Source of the DNA: Actinomadura_C alba
Lineage (GTDB): Bacteria > Actinomycetota > Actinomycetes > Streptosporangiales > Streptosporangiaceae
Assembly: GCF_039530285.1 (NCBI RefSeq)
Contig: NZ_BAAAOK010000006.1
Location: forward strand, 310,001 to 374,000
Reading direction: 5' to 3'
Length of the DNA: 64,000 bases
How positions within the stretch are numbered: position 1 is the first letter of the stretch; every line of letters begins with the position of its first letter. The notes under the pieces were generated by a model. The model did no database searches. It was not told the DNA's origin and was given only the letters and a program-made list of their open reading frames with translations. The translations under genes and the position numbers were made by a program. Positions 15,503 to 22,939 of this stretch are shown in pieces.

Positions 15503-15739
15503 TCATCCGATCAGATTGTCGAAATCCCCGTCCTTGGCACCGAGGATGAGCGCCTCGATCTCGGGCCGGGTGTAGATGAGCGCCGGCCCCTCGGGGTGCC
15601 TGGAGTTCCGGACCGCGATCCGCTCACCCGGCAGCTCGGCGATCTCGACGCAGTTGCCCTGCGAGTTGCTGCGGTGTGCCTTCTGCCACCTGGCTCCGTT
15701 GAGTTTGGTGGCGGGCATCCCGTTGTAGGTCTGGTGCAT
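15503..15739 (-). CDS. DUF397 small protein
   Basis: A 78-residue DUF397 protein. The family pattern is clear: GARWQKAHRSNSQGNCVEIA, followed by IAVRNSRHPEGPALIYT and an acidic end (AKDGDFDN). DUF397 proteins accompany XRE/DUF5753 regulators in actinobacteria, and some belong to development- or antibiotic-linked loci such as the abaA/whiJ type. Its ATG directly follows the TGA of the XRE gene (TGAATG), so translation is probably coupled. The gene is probably a partner or antagonist of the regulator upstream. Confidence 0.92.
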   Translation of the reverse strand: MHQTYNGMPATKLNGARWQKAHRSNSQGNCVEIAELPGERIAVRNSRHPEGPALIYTRPEIEALILGAKDGDFDNLIG

Positions 15740-16606
15740 TCATGTCTCTCTGAGAATCGCGCCGAGGAGCTCGACTGTGCCGTCCGGGGTGGCGCTGTCG
15801 ACCGCCAGGCGTTCGATCGCCTGCATGTAGACGTCGACGTCGTCGCGCTTGTCCAGGTAGAGGGCACCCGTGAGGGTCTCGACGTAGACCACATCCGGCA
15901 GGTCCGGCTCGGGAAACCGCAGGATGGAGAAGGCCCCGCCTTCGGCCGCGTGACCGCCGAACGTGAAGGGCATGACCTGCACGGTGATGTTGGGCAGCTT
16001 GGACACCGCGATCAGGTGTTCCACCTGTCCCCTCATCACCTCGTGGCCACCGATCGGACGTCGCAGTACCGCTTCGTCGAGCACCGCCCACAGCCTGGGG
16101 GCGTTCGGCCCGGTCAGCCGCTGCTGGCGCTGCATGCGAAGCTCGACCCGCTGATCGATCTCGTGAGCCGGCGCGTCGGCGTTGCCCAGCCGGAAGACCT
16201 CCCGGGCGTACGGCTCCGACTGCAGCAGCCCGGGGACGAACTGCAGCTCGTAGGTCCGGATCAGCGAGGCCGCCTCTTCGAGGCCCACATAGGTCTGGAA
16301 CCAGTGCGGCAGCACGTCACCGTAGCGGTGCCACCAGCCCGGGGCGTTGGCCTCCCTCGCCAGCCGCAACAGCGACTCGCGCTCGGCCTCGTCGGTGACG
16401 CCGTAGAAGGTGAGGAGATCCGCCACGTCTCGTTCTTTGAAGCTGACCCGGCCCAATTCCAATCGGCTGATCTTCGACTCCGACGCACGGATGACGTAGC
16501 CGGCCTCCTGACGGCTCAGACCGCGCCTCTCACGCAGACGGCGCAGCTGTGAGCCGAGCAGGATTCGACGCACCGTCGAGCCGGTACCCGGCGATTCAGG
16601 AGTCAC
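15740..16606 (-). CDS. XRE-family regulator with DUF5753 domain (WhiJ-like)
   Basis: A 288-residue regulator. Residues 15-75 form a helix-turn-helix (LRRLRERRGLSRQEAGYVIRASESKISRLELG). The remainder is the DUF5753 effector domain (WFQTYVGLEEAASLIRTYELQFVPGLLQ; LDEAVLRRPIGG; ITVQVMPFTFGGHAAEGGAFSILRF). GTG at 16606 is preferred because a GGAGG site lies 6 bases upstream. It forms the classic triad with the DUF397 gene downstream and the divergent ATP-binding protein gene at 16835. It probably binds the palindrome at 16731-16744 between them. Confidence 0.92.
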   Translation of the reverse strand: MTPESPGTGSTVRRILLGSQLRRLRERRGLSRQEAGYVIRASESKISRLELGRVSFKERDVADLLTFYGVTDEAERESLLRLAREANAPGWWHRYGDVLPHWFQTYVGLEEAASLIRTYELQFVPGLLQSEPYAREVFRLGNADAPAHEIDQRVELRMQRQQRLTGPNAPRLWAVLDEAVLRRPIGGHEVMRGQVEHLIAVSKLPNITVQVMPFTFGGHAAEGGAFSILRFPEPDLPDVVYVETLTGALYLDKRDDVDVYMQAIERLAVDSATPDGTVELLGAILRET

Positions 16607-16730
16607 GTCCAACCTCCGAGAGTCCTGAGCGGACCGCACAAGTGTGCCATTCCCCTCTTCTGTGTTCGCGGGACCTCCGAAACCGCTGCCGAGCCCCGTT
16701 CACGACGGGCGGAATTTGCGAGACGAGCCA

Positions 16731-16744
16731 AATGCACGTGCATT
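16731..16744. promoter_or_regulatory. 14-base palindrome in the XRE/ATP-binding divergent gap
   Basis: AATGCACGTGCATT is a perfect 14-base palindrome. A partial copy (TGCATTGGCA) follows at 16751, and TACGAT at 16764 could be a -10 box. It lies between the divergent XRE and ATP-binding genes and is the best candidate operator for the XRE protein. Confidence 0.62.
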
Positions 16745-16834
16745 GGGTCTTGCATTGGCACGCTACGATGCGCAGGATAACGCACGGGACCCTCGGGCAC
16801 ACGGCCGCAAGATGAGACGACATGCGGGGTTGGG

Positions 16835-17392
16835 ATGACATCACGCCACGCACGCGACGAGATGCTGGACTGTGCCTTCACCTCGTCTTCGAACCGCGAT
16901 CGGGTCGACCTGCCACCTGGTCTGAGCACCGCCGTGGAAGCACTCACCCACGATCGCGGCCCGGCTCTCTCGTTCACCGTCGCACCCGAACCAGAATCCG
17001 TCACCTTCGCCCGTCACTTCACCCGGACCACCCTCGAGCGCTGGAACATGGGCCATCTGGTCGACGACGTCGGTCTCGTCGTCACCGAGCTGGTCACCAA
17101 CGCGCTCAGGCACAGCCTGCCGCCCCGGCTCGCCGAGCCCGCGGGTGCGATCCACCTGCGGTTGATCTGGCAGTCCCCGTACCTGCTGTGCGGAATCCAG
17201 GACACCGGCCACGACCTGCCGTGCCGGCGGGAGCCGGACTTCATCGGCGAGACCGGCCGCGGCCTCCACATCGTCGAGTCGTTCAGCAACATGTGGGGAT
17301 GGGCCCGGCTCAGTGGCGGCAAGGTCGTCTGGGCGCTCTTCTGCCCCCCGGTCCGCTCGGGCGAGGGCGCCGTCCGGGCGGTTGGCGGCTGA
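16835..17392 (+). CDS. ATP-binding protein, RsbW/SpoIIAB-like (HATPase_c_2)
   Basis: A 185-residue protein with a GHKL-type ATPase domain (about residues 45-180). The N box is DDVGLVVTELVTNALRHS (Glu/Asn), the G1 box is IQDTGHDLPC and the G2-like box is TGRGLHIVES. Proteins of this kind are anti-sigma kinases or solo ATP-binding partners of the DUF397/XRE pairs in actinobacteria. No sigma or anti-anti-sigma gene directly follows in an operon, so the partner is unclear. The ribosome site is weak (GGGTTGGG), so the start is less certain. Confidence 0.87.
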   Translation: MTSRHARDEMLDCAFTSSSNRDRVDLPPGLSTAVEALTHDRGPALSFTVAPEPESVTFARHFTRTTLERWNMGHLVDDVGLVVTELVTNALRHSLPPRLAEPAGAIHLRLIWQSPYLLCGIQDTGHDLPCRREPDFIGETGRGLHIVESFSNMWGWARLSGGKVVWALFCPPVRSGEGAVRAVGG

Positions 17393-17717
17393 CTTCCCCG
17401 GCCAGACTCACCGGGGCCCGAGCGGCATGTGACCAGGGTCACAACACGCTTTGACAACTCTTGACCCCCTCCTTGCGTCTTCCCAGTAGGGACGCGCGAG
17501 AACGGCACCAGAGCCGATGCAAAGATGCCTCGCCTCCCTGCCCTTGAGTCAGAGATTGTGTCTGATTTGTCCGATTTTGGTATGTTGAGGCGGCCGGTTC
17601 GCTTCCCCTCGACCTGCGCACCGCCTCATGATCGGACCCCGAGCCTCATGTGATCGGCGAGGGCATCCCCGTACGAGGGCGAACACCGCCCCGCAAGAGA
17701 GTTACGGAGCGATGACG
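17393..17717. promoter_or_regulatory. Upstream region of the sigma gene with a GTGACC/GGTCAC palindrome
   Basis: No convincing gene lies in this 325-base gap. It holds a palindrome GTGACC-AG-GGTCAC (17429-17442), a TTGACA hexamer at 17451 and, closer to the sigma gene, a direct repeat TCTGATTT/TCCGATTT in an A/T-rich patch around 17560-17585 that looks promoter-like. I did not find a GGGAAT-N16-GTT autoregulated SigR promoter. Confidence 0.4.
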
Positions 17718-18290
17718 ATGACCGTCGCCTTGCCTACGCGCCGGGAGGACGTCGAGCGCTATGAACGCGACGTCCTGCCGCTGGCCAGTCCGCTGTACGC
17801 CAGCGCCGTGCGGATGACCCGCAACAGCGCCGATGCCGAAGATCTCGTCCAGGAGACCCTCGCCAAGGCCTACGTGAACTTCCACCAGTTCAAGGAGGGC
17901 ACGAACCTCAAGGCCTGGCTGCACCGGATCCTGACGAACAACTTCATCAACACCTACCGCAAGAAGCAGCGTGAGCCGCAGCGGGCCGGGTCGGAAGAGC
18001 TCGAGCAGTGGCAGCTGTCCCACACCGAGTCCCGGAGTGCCGGGCTGCGCTCCGCCGAGGCCGAGGCACTCGACCGGATGCCCGACTCCGGGATCATGAT
18101 GGCGCTGCGATCAATGCCGGACGAGTTCCGGCAGGCCGTCGTACTCGCCGACATCGAGGGCTATCCCTACAAGGAGATCGCCCAGATGATGGGCACCCCC
18201 ATCGGCACGGTGATGTCCCGCCTGCACCGGGGCCGCAAGCAGCTCCGCGAGCTGCTGCTCGTCCACCACGAGCACGCCCTCGCCGCCTGA
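17718..18290 (+). CDS. ECF RNA polymerase sigma factor, SigR/SigH-like
   Basis: A roughly 190-residue group IV sigma factor. Region 2 is RMTRNSADAEDLVQETLAKAYVNFHQFKEGTNLKAWLHRILTNNFINTYRKKQREP in outline (residues 35-90), a signature of the SigR/SigH redox-stress group. Region 4 ends in YKEIAQMMGTPIGTVMSRLHRGR (about 150-175). Either ATG 17712 or ATG 17718 could be the start; GGAG is well spaced only for 17718. SigR genes are normally followed by a zinc anti-sigma gene (rsrA), but here the next gene is on the other strand and unrelated. Either the anti-sigma lies elsewhere or this paralogue is controlled differently. Confidence 0.9.
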   Translation: MTVALPTRREDVERYERDVLPLASPLYASAVRMTRNSADAEDLVQETLAKAYVNFHQFKEGTNLKAWLHRILTNNFINTYRKKQREPQRAGSEELEQWQLSHTESRSAGLRSAEAEALDRMPDSGIMMALRSMPDEFRQAVVLADIEGYPYKEIAQMMGTPIGTVMSRLHRGRKQLRELLLVHHEHALAA

Positions 18291-18326
18291 CGGCGACTGC
18301 TCCAGGCCCCGCCGCCGCGGGCACGG

Positions 18327-19352
18327 CTATGCCGGGGCGCGAAGATGGCGCATGAGCTGCTCGTAGCGCCGCCACCCCTCGGCCGAACGGCCGTCCCCGA
18401 GATCGAACCACATCGCGGGTGACCTGGGATCTCCGATCGGACGCCCGGGTACGTCCGAGGGGACGGAACCCACCCCCGTCTCCGCACCCACCGCCATGCC
18501 GATCGGCGCCGGGGCGCCCATCCAGCGCGGCTCGGTCGTGAGGTCCGCGCGCCCCGGGCTCAGCTGCGCGAACAGCGACGCCAGCCGGTGCTCGGCGGCC
18601 ACCGAGCCGACCAGCGTGGACAGTGTGGAGACCGGTGGCGGATCGGCCGCGGAGAATCCGAAGACCAGCGTCCCCGCCTCTTCCACGCCGCCCTGCGACG
18701 ACGACAGCAGCAGAGTCCCGACCATCGTGCGGCGCTGACCGACCGGGGGTGCCCCGTTGTCGCCCATGCCGGCTCCCGGCCCCGCCTCGGCCGCCGGCCC
18801 GATGACCGCCAGCCAGGTGGCACGGGGCGAGCGCTGCCGGAAGAGCCCGTTCATCTCGTCCAGGTTCCACAGGTTCGCGGCGGGCTCGGCCGTCCCCCAG
18901 CCGAGCGGCGGATGCCCGGTGAACGAATGGCAAAGATGCCCGACGGCACCGCCGAGCAGCTCACCGGCGCCATGCCGCACCCGGAAGGTCAGCGTCAACT
19001 GGGCGCCGATCGGCTCGCTCGATCGCGTGGTGTAGCCGGGCGCGTAGTCGCGCGCCTCGGGCACCGGGCTGAACGCCGCACCGTCCCAGCGCAACGGGCG
19101 GCCGGTCAGCCCGTCGTAGTACCCACCACCGTCACTGATCACCCAGAGCGAGCCCGGCCCGGTCAGCACGAGCTTCAGCGGCAGCGACAGCCGGGACGTC
19201 ACCGGCGTGACGATCTGCAGTCCGCGGCCGGACTCGCCGCAGACCCGGAGCGCGTCGGCCAGCCACTGGTTGAACGCCACCACCGGCCGGTCCCGCAGCA
19301 CCACCATCGCCTTGGGAGTGAGCACGTCGACCGCGGGATGCGGCGCGTTCAT
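18327..19352 (-). CDS. DUF6177 family protein
   Basis: A 341-residue protein I recognise as DUF6177-like, of unknown function. It begins MNAPHPAVDVLTPKAMVVLR and has no signal peptide or membrane segment. It is rich in loops (DPPPVSTLSTLVGS; PGRPIGDPRSPAMWFDLGDG) and ends with an amphipathic helix (GWRRYEQLMRHLRAP). It is the last gene of a tightly coupled operon: its ATG overlaps the stop of the 53-codon gene (ATGA). Family members are often found near actinobacterial type VII secretion genes, consistent with the EspI-like gene upstream. That link is recollection plus context. Confidence 0.78.
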   Translation of the reverse strand: MNAPHPAVDVLTPKAMVVLRDRPVVAFNQWLADALRVCGESGRGLQIVTPVTSRLSLPLKLVLTGPGSLWVISDGGGYYDGLTGRPLRWDGAAFSPVPEARDYAPGYTTRSSEPIGAQLTLTFRVRHGAGELLGGAVGHLCHSFTGHPPLGWGTAEPAANLWNLDEMNGLFRQRSPRATWLAVIGPAAEAGPGAGMGDNGAPPVGQRRTMVGTLLLSSSQGGVEEAGTLVFGFSAADPPPVSTLSTLVGSVAAEHRLASLFAQLSPGRADLTTEPRWMGAPAPIGMAVGAETGVGSVPSDVPGRPIGDPRSPAMWFDLGDGRSAEGWRRYEQLMRHLRAPA

Positions 19353-19510
19353 GGCCTCGCCTCCGGCTCAGCGGCTCGCAGCGCCTTCCCGGCACCGTCG
19401 GCCACCGTCACCGCGCCCACCGGCTCAGAGCTTCGCAGAACCCCGGCTCCCCTCACCGCTCTCACCGCGCTCGTCCGTGCGGCGAACGCGGCCCCCTTCG
19501 CCATGGTCAT
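19349..19510 (-). CDS. Small basic protein (53 aa) in the EspI-like operon
   Basis: A 53-codon gene fitted exactly between two neighbours. Its ATG overlaps the stop of the upstream 120-aa gene (ATGA) and its TGA overlaps the ATG of the DUF6177 gene (again ATGA). The product starts MTMAKGAAFAARTSAVRAVR and is Ala/Arg/Val-rich, with no Cys and no clear membrane span; it may form an amphipathic helix. An ATG two codons in (19504) is an alternative start. The double coupling is the main evidence that it is real. I do not recognise a family. Confidence 0.62.
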   Translation of the reverse strand: MTMAKGAAFAARTSAVRAVRGAGVLRSSEPVGAVTVADGAGKALRAAEPEARP

Positions 19511-19869
19511 GACTGCGCCTCGCCGGCCCAGACCGTGCCGCCCCGCCAGTGGACCAGGTCGTCGGCGAACCGCCGTGCGATCCGGTCGGCGTCCGGGAGG
19601 TCGGCGGCGGCCCGTACGTCGACCCACCAGACGGGCGAGCCGACCCGGCCGGCCAGCTCGTGGCCCAGCAGGCGCTCCACCTCGCCCGGCACGTGGACCA
19701 GCACAGGCACCTCGATCGAGACGATCAGCCGGCCGTCCGTGTCGTACAGCTGGGTCACCCCGCCGTCGAGCTCGTTCATCCGCACGTCCTCGCCGAAGGC
19801 GAGCATCCCGTCGATCACAGTGCGGACGTCTGGCTGGTTGCGTACCAGCGCAACGATGTCGCAGGTCAC
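19507..19869 (-). CDS. Hypothetical protein (120 aa), type VII-associated context
   Basis: A 120-residue soluble alpha/beta protein starting VTCDIVALVRNQPDVRTVIDGM. GTG at 19869 is strongly supported by a GGGGAGG ribosome site 8 bases upstream. It contains DGRLIVSIEVPVLVHVPGEV and a conserved-looking PVWWVDVRAAADLPDADRIA segment near the C-terminus. I do not know its biochemical role. It lies 71 bases downstream of the EspI-like ATPase gene and is coupled to the 53-aa gene, so the four genes should be co-transcribed. Confidence 0.82.
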   Translation of the reverse strand: MTCDIVALVRNQPDVRTVIDGMLAFGEDVRMNELDGGVTQLYDTDGRLIVSIEVPVLVHVPGEVERLLGHELAGRVGSPVWWVDVRAAADLPDADRIARRFADDLVHWRGGTVWAGEAQS

Positions 19870-19940
19870 CGTCCCCACCTCCCCTGATCGAACCGGCGGC
19901 AGTCTAGTTGTGTCCGGCCTCCGGCTGAAAGTCATTCCGA

Positions 19941-21701
19941 TCAAACCGCAATGGATCGTGCGAATACCTCCGCGGCGACCCGCGTCACCGCCGCCCGTGT
20001 AGTGCCGGCCAGCCGGGTACCGTCGATCGCCGTGCCGGCCGCCAGATGCCTGTCGTACGGCACGTTGATCACCGTCATGCCACCCGCGCCCAGCATCTGC
20101 TCCGCACGCACGAAGTCGGCGTCGGCGTGCGGCGAGTGGGTCACCAGGGCGACGACGGTACGAGGCAGCACCGCCTCGAACCCGTTCGCCGCGTACCAGT
20201 CCAAGGCCCCTCGGGCGCTGAGCGCCCCGTCGACGGTCCCTGGGGCCACCAGGATCTGGCCGTGCGCGTTGGCGAGGATCCCCTGCTGCAGCGCGGCGAC
20301 GATGCCGGCACCACAGTCGATCACCGCTGCGGCGAAATAGCGGCTGAGCAGGCCTGTGGCGGCACGAAAGGTGTCCAGATCGAGTTCCACGCCCATCCTG
20401 CCGCCGGCGGCCCCTGGCAGCACCCACGCCCCGTCAGCGGTCCGGGTGAGATGACCGGCGGCCTCTTCCCAGGTTCTCGGCGGCGTCGCCGCCAGATCGT
20501 GCACCGACCGGTCCGTGCGTACGCCGAGCCGCAGAGGCAGCGACCCCAGCCCCGCGTCGGCGTCGACAGCGATCACCCGGTCCTCGCGGTGCTGGGCGAT
20601 GACCGTCGCGGTGAGCGCGGCGACGGTGGTCTTGCCGGAGCCGCCGCGTACGCTCAAGACCGCGATCTGGCGGCAGCCGGCCACCGGTCGGCGGAGCACC
20701 GCGGTCGCCGCGTCCAGTTCGCTCGCATCACCGGCGGTGGAGCCGCCGAGGACCTTCCGCACGCCCTGACCCATCCGGCGTATGAGCGGATCACCGTGCT
20801 TGGTGCGCCGCACCAGATCGACGTGCGGCTCCAGGGACTGCGGGCCGGGGAGGCTCTGCGGTGGTGGCGGTGCTTGATAGTGGTGCGGCTGCGCCGCGTG
20901 GGCGTGCGTGCCCGGCGGTGCCGGTGGAACGCCGGGAACCCGCGGCGCGGGCTCCTCCGGCCGGTGCGCGGCCGGGGCCGGCATCGACGCCGGTGATGGA
21001 CCGGACCCGCCAGGCGTGCCGCCGAAATCAGGCCGTGGCGGCGGTGCCTGATCCGCGCCGCCGCCCGCCGGGCTCTGCCCGTCCCCTGTCTCCTCGCGGG
21101 GCCGGGGCAACGGGAACGTCATCGTGATCTGACGGCCGGTCGGCGCCCGTTGCGGTGGCGGCGGTGCGTCGTGCAGCGCCGCCGCGGGCGGGGCCGAGGT
21201 CGGAGCCGAAGCGAGAGAAGCCTCCACCGGCGACGACGGGGGCGACGGGGGCGACGGCGGTGACGGAGATGTCGGCGGCAGAGGTGCCGGAGGTGCCGGA
21301 ACCGCTGCGGGGCCGGGGCCTGATGCCGGTCCCCGCTCCGGACCGGCGGCCACGACCGGCCGTGCGGCCGGTGCGGCTTCCGCGGGCGATGCGGGCTGTA
21401 CGGTCTCTGCGGGCTGTACGGTCTCTGCGGGCTTTACGCCTTCGGCGGTCTCTGCGGGCTGTACGGCTTCGGCGGGCCGTGCGGCTTCCGCGGGCAGGGC
21501 CGCGGGCTTGGGTTCCGAGAGACGTGGCAGCGCGATGGTGGGCCGGATCGGCACCACGTCGGCGGCGGCCGTGGTCCGGCCCTCGACGCCGGTGCCCTGG
21601 TTCTGGCCGGCACCGTGCCGAGGACCACCGGGGGTGACGAGTCCCGCTCCGGAAACACCGAGGTCACGGAGCACGGCGTGCTGCCATTGCTGGTCGGACA
21701 C
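19941..21701 (-). CDS. EspI-like protein: Pro/Ala-rich N-terminus plus MinD/ParA-type ATPase
   Basis: A 586-residue protein. Residues 60-290 are a long disordered Pro/Ala region with short repeats (PAETVQPAETVQPA; PPSPPSPPSSP). Residues 340-586 are a MinD/ParA-family ATPase with deviant Walker A VRGGSGKTT (351-359), a VIAVDADAGLGSLPLRLG switch region and VAPGTVDGALSARGALDWY. This layout matches EspI-type ATPases of type VII (ESX) secretion loci, which regulate secretion; the ESX core genes are not in the window. GTG at 21701 has a GAGAGGGG site. It is the first gene of the operon ending with the DUF6177 gene. Confidence 0.85.
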   Translation of the reverse strand: MSDQQWQHAVLRDLGVSGAGLVTPGGPRHGAGQNQGTGVEGRTTAAADVVPIRPTIALPRLSEPKPAALPAEAARPAEAVQPAETAEGVKPAETVQPAETVQPASPAEAAPAARPVVAAGPERGPASGPGPAAVPAPPAPLPPTSPSPPSPPSPPSSPVEASLASAPTSAPPAAALHDAPPPPQRAPTGRQITMTFPLPRPREETGDGQSPAGGGADQAPPPRPDFGGTPGGSGPSPASMPAPAAHRPEEPAPRVPGVPPAPPGTHAHAAQPHHYQAPPPPQSLPGPQSLEPHVDLVRRTKHGDPLIRRMGQGVRKVLGGSTAGDASELDAATAVLRRPVAGCRQIAVLSVRGGSGKTTVAALTATVIAQHREDRVIAVDADAGLGSLPLRLGVRTDRSVHDLAATPPRTWEEAAGHLTRTADGAWVLPGAAGGRMGVELDLDTFRAATGLLSRYFAAAVIDCGAGIVAALQQGILANAHGQILVAPGTVDGALSARGALDWYAANGFEAVLPRTVVALVTHSPHADADFVRAEQMLGAGGMTVINVPYDRHLAAGTAIDGTRLAGTTRAAVTRVAAEVFARSIAV

Positions 21702-21717
21702 CCGTTCCCCTCTCGGT

Positions 21718-21758
21718 GATCGAGCGTGCGGGCGCCAAGCCCGGGGTGTCGCTCGATC
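21718..21758 (-). promoter_or_regulatory. Inverted repeat in the leader of the EspI-like operon
   Basis: A 9-base perfect inverted repeat (GATCGAGCG/CGCTCGATC) encloses an inner GGGC...GCCC stem, 17 bases upstream of the GTG start at 21701. A separate GTCCGG-N6-CCGGAC hairpin lies at 21998-22015, just before the opposite gene. The rest of the 342-base divergent gap shows no gene I can support. Confidence 0.4.
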
Positions 21759-22043
21759 CTATCCGTGCTTCGGCCGCTCTCCGTGCTCCGTGGATCACTG
21801 TTCACCAGCCGACCGATGCGGATGAGCGGCGGGTTCGGCCGCCCCGCCAGGGTGGCCGGACCGCCATGCACCAGAGGTCCCGGTCGCACGTCGAATACCA
21901 CCGTCCATTCCGGGTAGGCCGCGCATGACCCGTAATGAGATCGGCGGTGATCTCGCCCGGTTCGGGCCGCCAGGCTCCCCGGACATCGGAGGGGGGCGTC
22001 CGGGCATCGCCGGACACCGCCACACGAGCGAAGAGGGCGCACG

Positions 22044-22874
22044 GTGGAGCAACGAGGCGTACCGCACCGGTTGAAAGGCCTACCGGAGCGAATGCCGCGC
22101 TCCGCGCGGGATAACGTTCGAGACGTGCCCCACGCAGAGGCTCCGTCCGTCATCACCAACGAACTCGCCGTAGAGATCGCCCGGCTTGGGGTCGTCCGCG
22201 ACTCCTCCGAGGTGGGCACCCTGCGGCGGGTCACCGATCTGGCGGAGCGAGCGGTCGTCGGCTGCGCCGGCGCGACCACCGTGCGGTGGACCCTTCCCTC
22301 GCCCGGAGCGGCCACGACGGCGGTGAAACCCCGGCTGAGCGCGGCGAGCCATCCGGACCTCGCCGAGCTGATAGACGTGCAGCTGGCCCTGGGCGAGGGC
22401 CCGATTTTCGACGCCGTGTCCGTGCGGGCACCGTTGAGCTGCGAGGACACCCTCTCCGAGACCCGCTGGCCCGTCCATACCGCCGCGATGCTGCGGCGCG
22501 GGGTCCGGTGCTTCACCACGACCGTGTACGAGACCGCGGACATGCTGGTGACGCTCACGCTCTACGGCGTCATGCCCTCGGCCCTCGATCCGGGCCAGCA
22601 GGCGATGGCCGCGCTGCTCGTCGCCCAGGGTGGTGCGGCGGTCTCCAACACCCGGGAGTACGACGACGCGCACCGCACCGCCGTGCAGCTGCGGCAGGCC
22701 GTGGCCGCCAGAGCGGTGGTCGATCAGGCCAAGGGAATCCTCATGCACGCGCTGGGCTGCGACGCCGAGACGGCGTTCGCGGAGCTCCGGCGCATCTCGC
22801 AGACCCGCCACATGAAGCTCACCGCGATCGCGCAGCGCATCGTTGCCCGCAACGGGCTTCCTGACGTTCCATGA
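22044..22874 (+). CDS. GAF-ANTAR domain protein (putative transcription antiterminator)
   Basis: A 276-residue protein with an N-terminal GAF sensor domain (about residues 35-195; LGEGPIFDAV, RWPVHTAAMLRRGVRCF) and a C-terminal ANTAR RNA-binding domain (about 212-270; LRQAVAARAVVDQAKGILM and RISQTRHMKLTAIAQRIV). ANTAR proteins bind twin hairpins in mRNA leaders to prevent termination, usually after a signal. GTG at 22044 has a GAGGG site; later ATG 22092 or GTG codons are possible. It precedes a PAS-GAF-PP2C phosphatase by 65 bases, so the two may form a sensory unit. Confidence 0.88.
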   Translation: MEQRGVPHRLKGLPERMPRSARDNVRDVPHAEAPSVITNELAVEIARLGVVRDSSEVGTLRRVTDLAERAVVGCAGATTVRWTLPSPGAATTAVKPRLSAASHPDLAELIDVQLALGEGPIFDAVSVRAPLSCEDTLSETRWPVHTAAMLRRGVRCFTTTVYETADMLVTLTLYGVMPSALDPGQQAMAALLVAQGGAAVSNTREYDDAHRTAVQLRQAVAARAVVDQAKGILMHALGCDAETAFAELRRISQTRHMKLTAIAQRIVARNGLPDVP

Positions 22875-22939
22875 CCTTGGCGCGGCTACCATGCAGCTCG
22901 GGCCGCCTGACCCGACGTTCCTGGTAAGAGGACTCCCGA

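Noticed and set aside
16900..17360. Minus-strand frame opposite the ATP-binding protein
   Set aside because: The plus-strand gene has GHKL boxes; the opposite frame has no start or motif.
21716..21928. A 70-codon plus-strand frame in the EspI/ANTAR gap
   Set aside because: No ribosome site and it covers the leader hairpin of the EspI-like operon.
22080..22892. Minus-strand frame opposite the GAF-ANTAR gene
   Set aside because: Shadow frame with His/Gly-rich composition; the plus strand has the family motifs.
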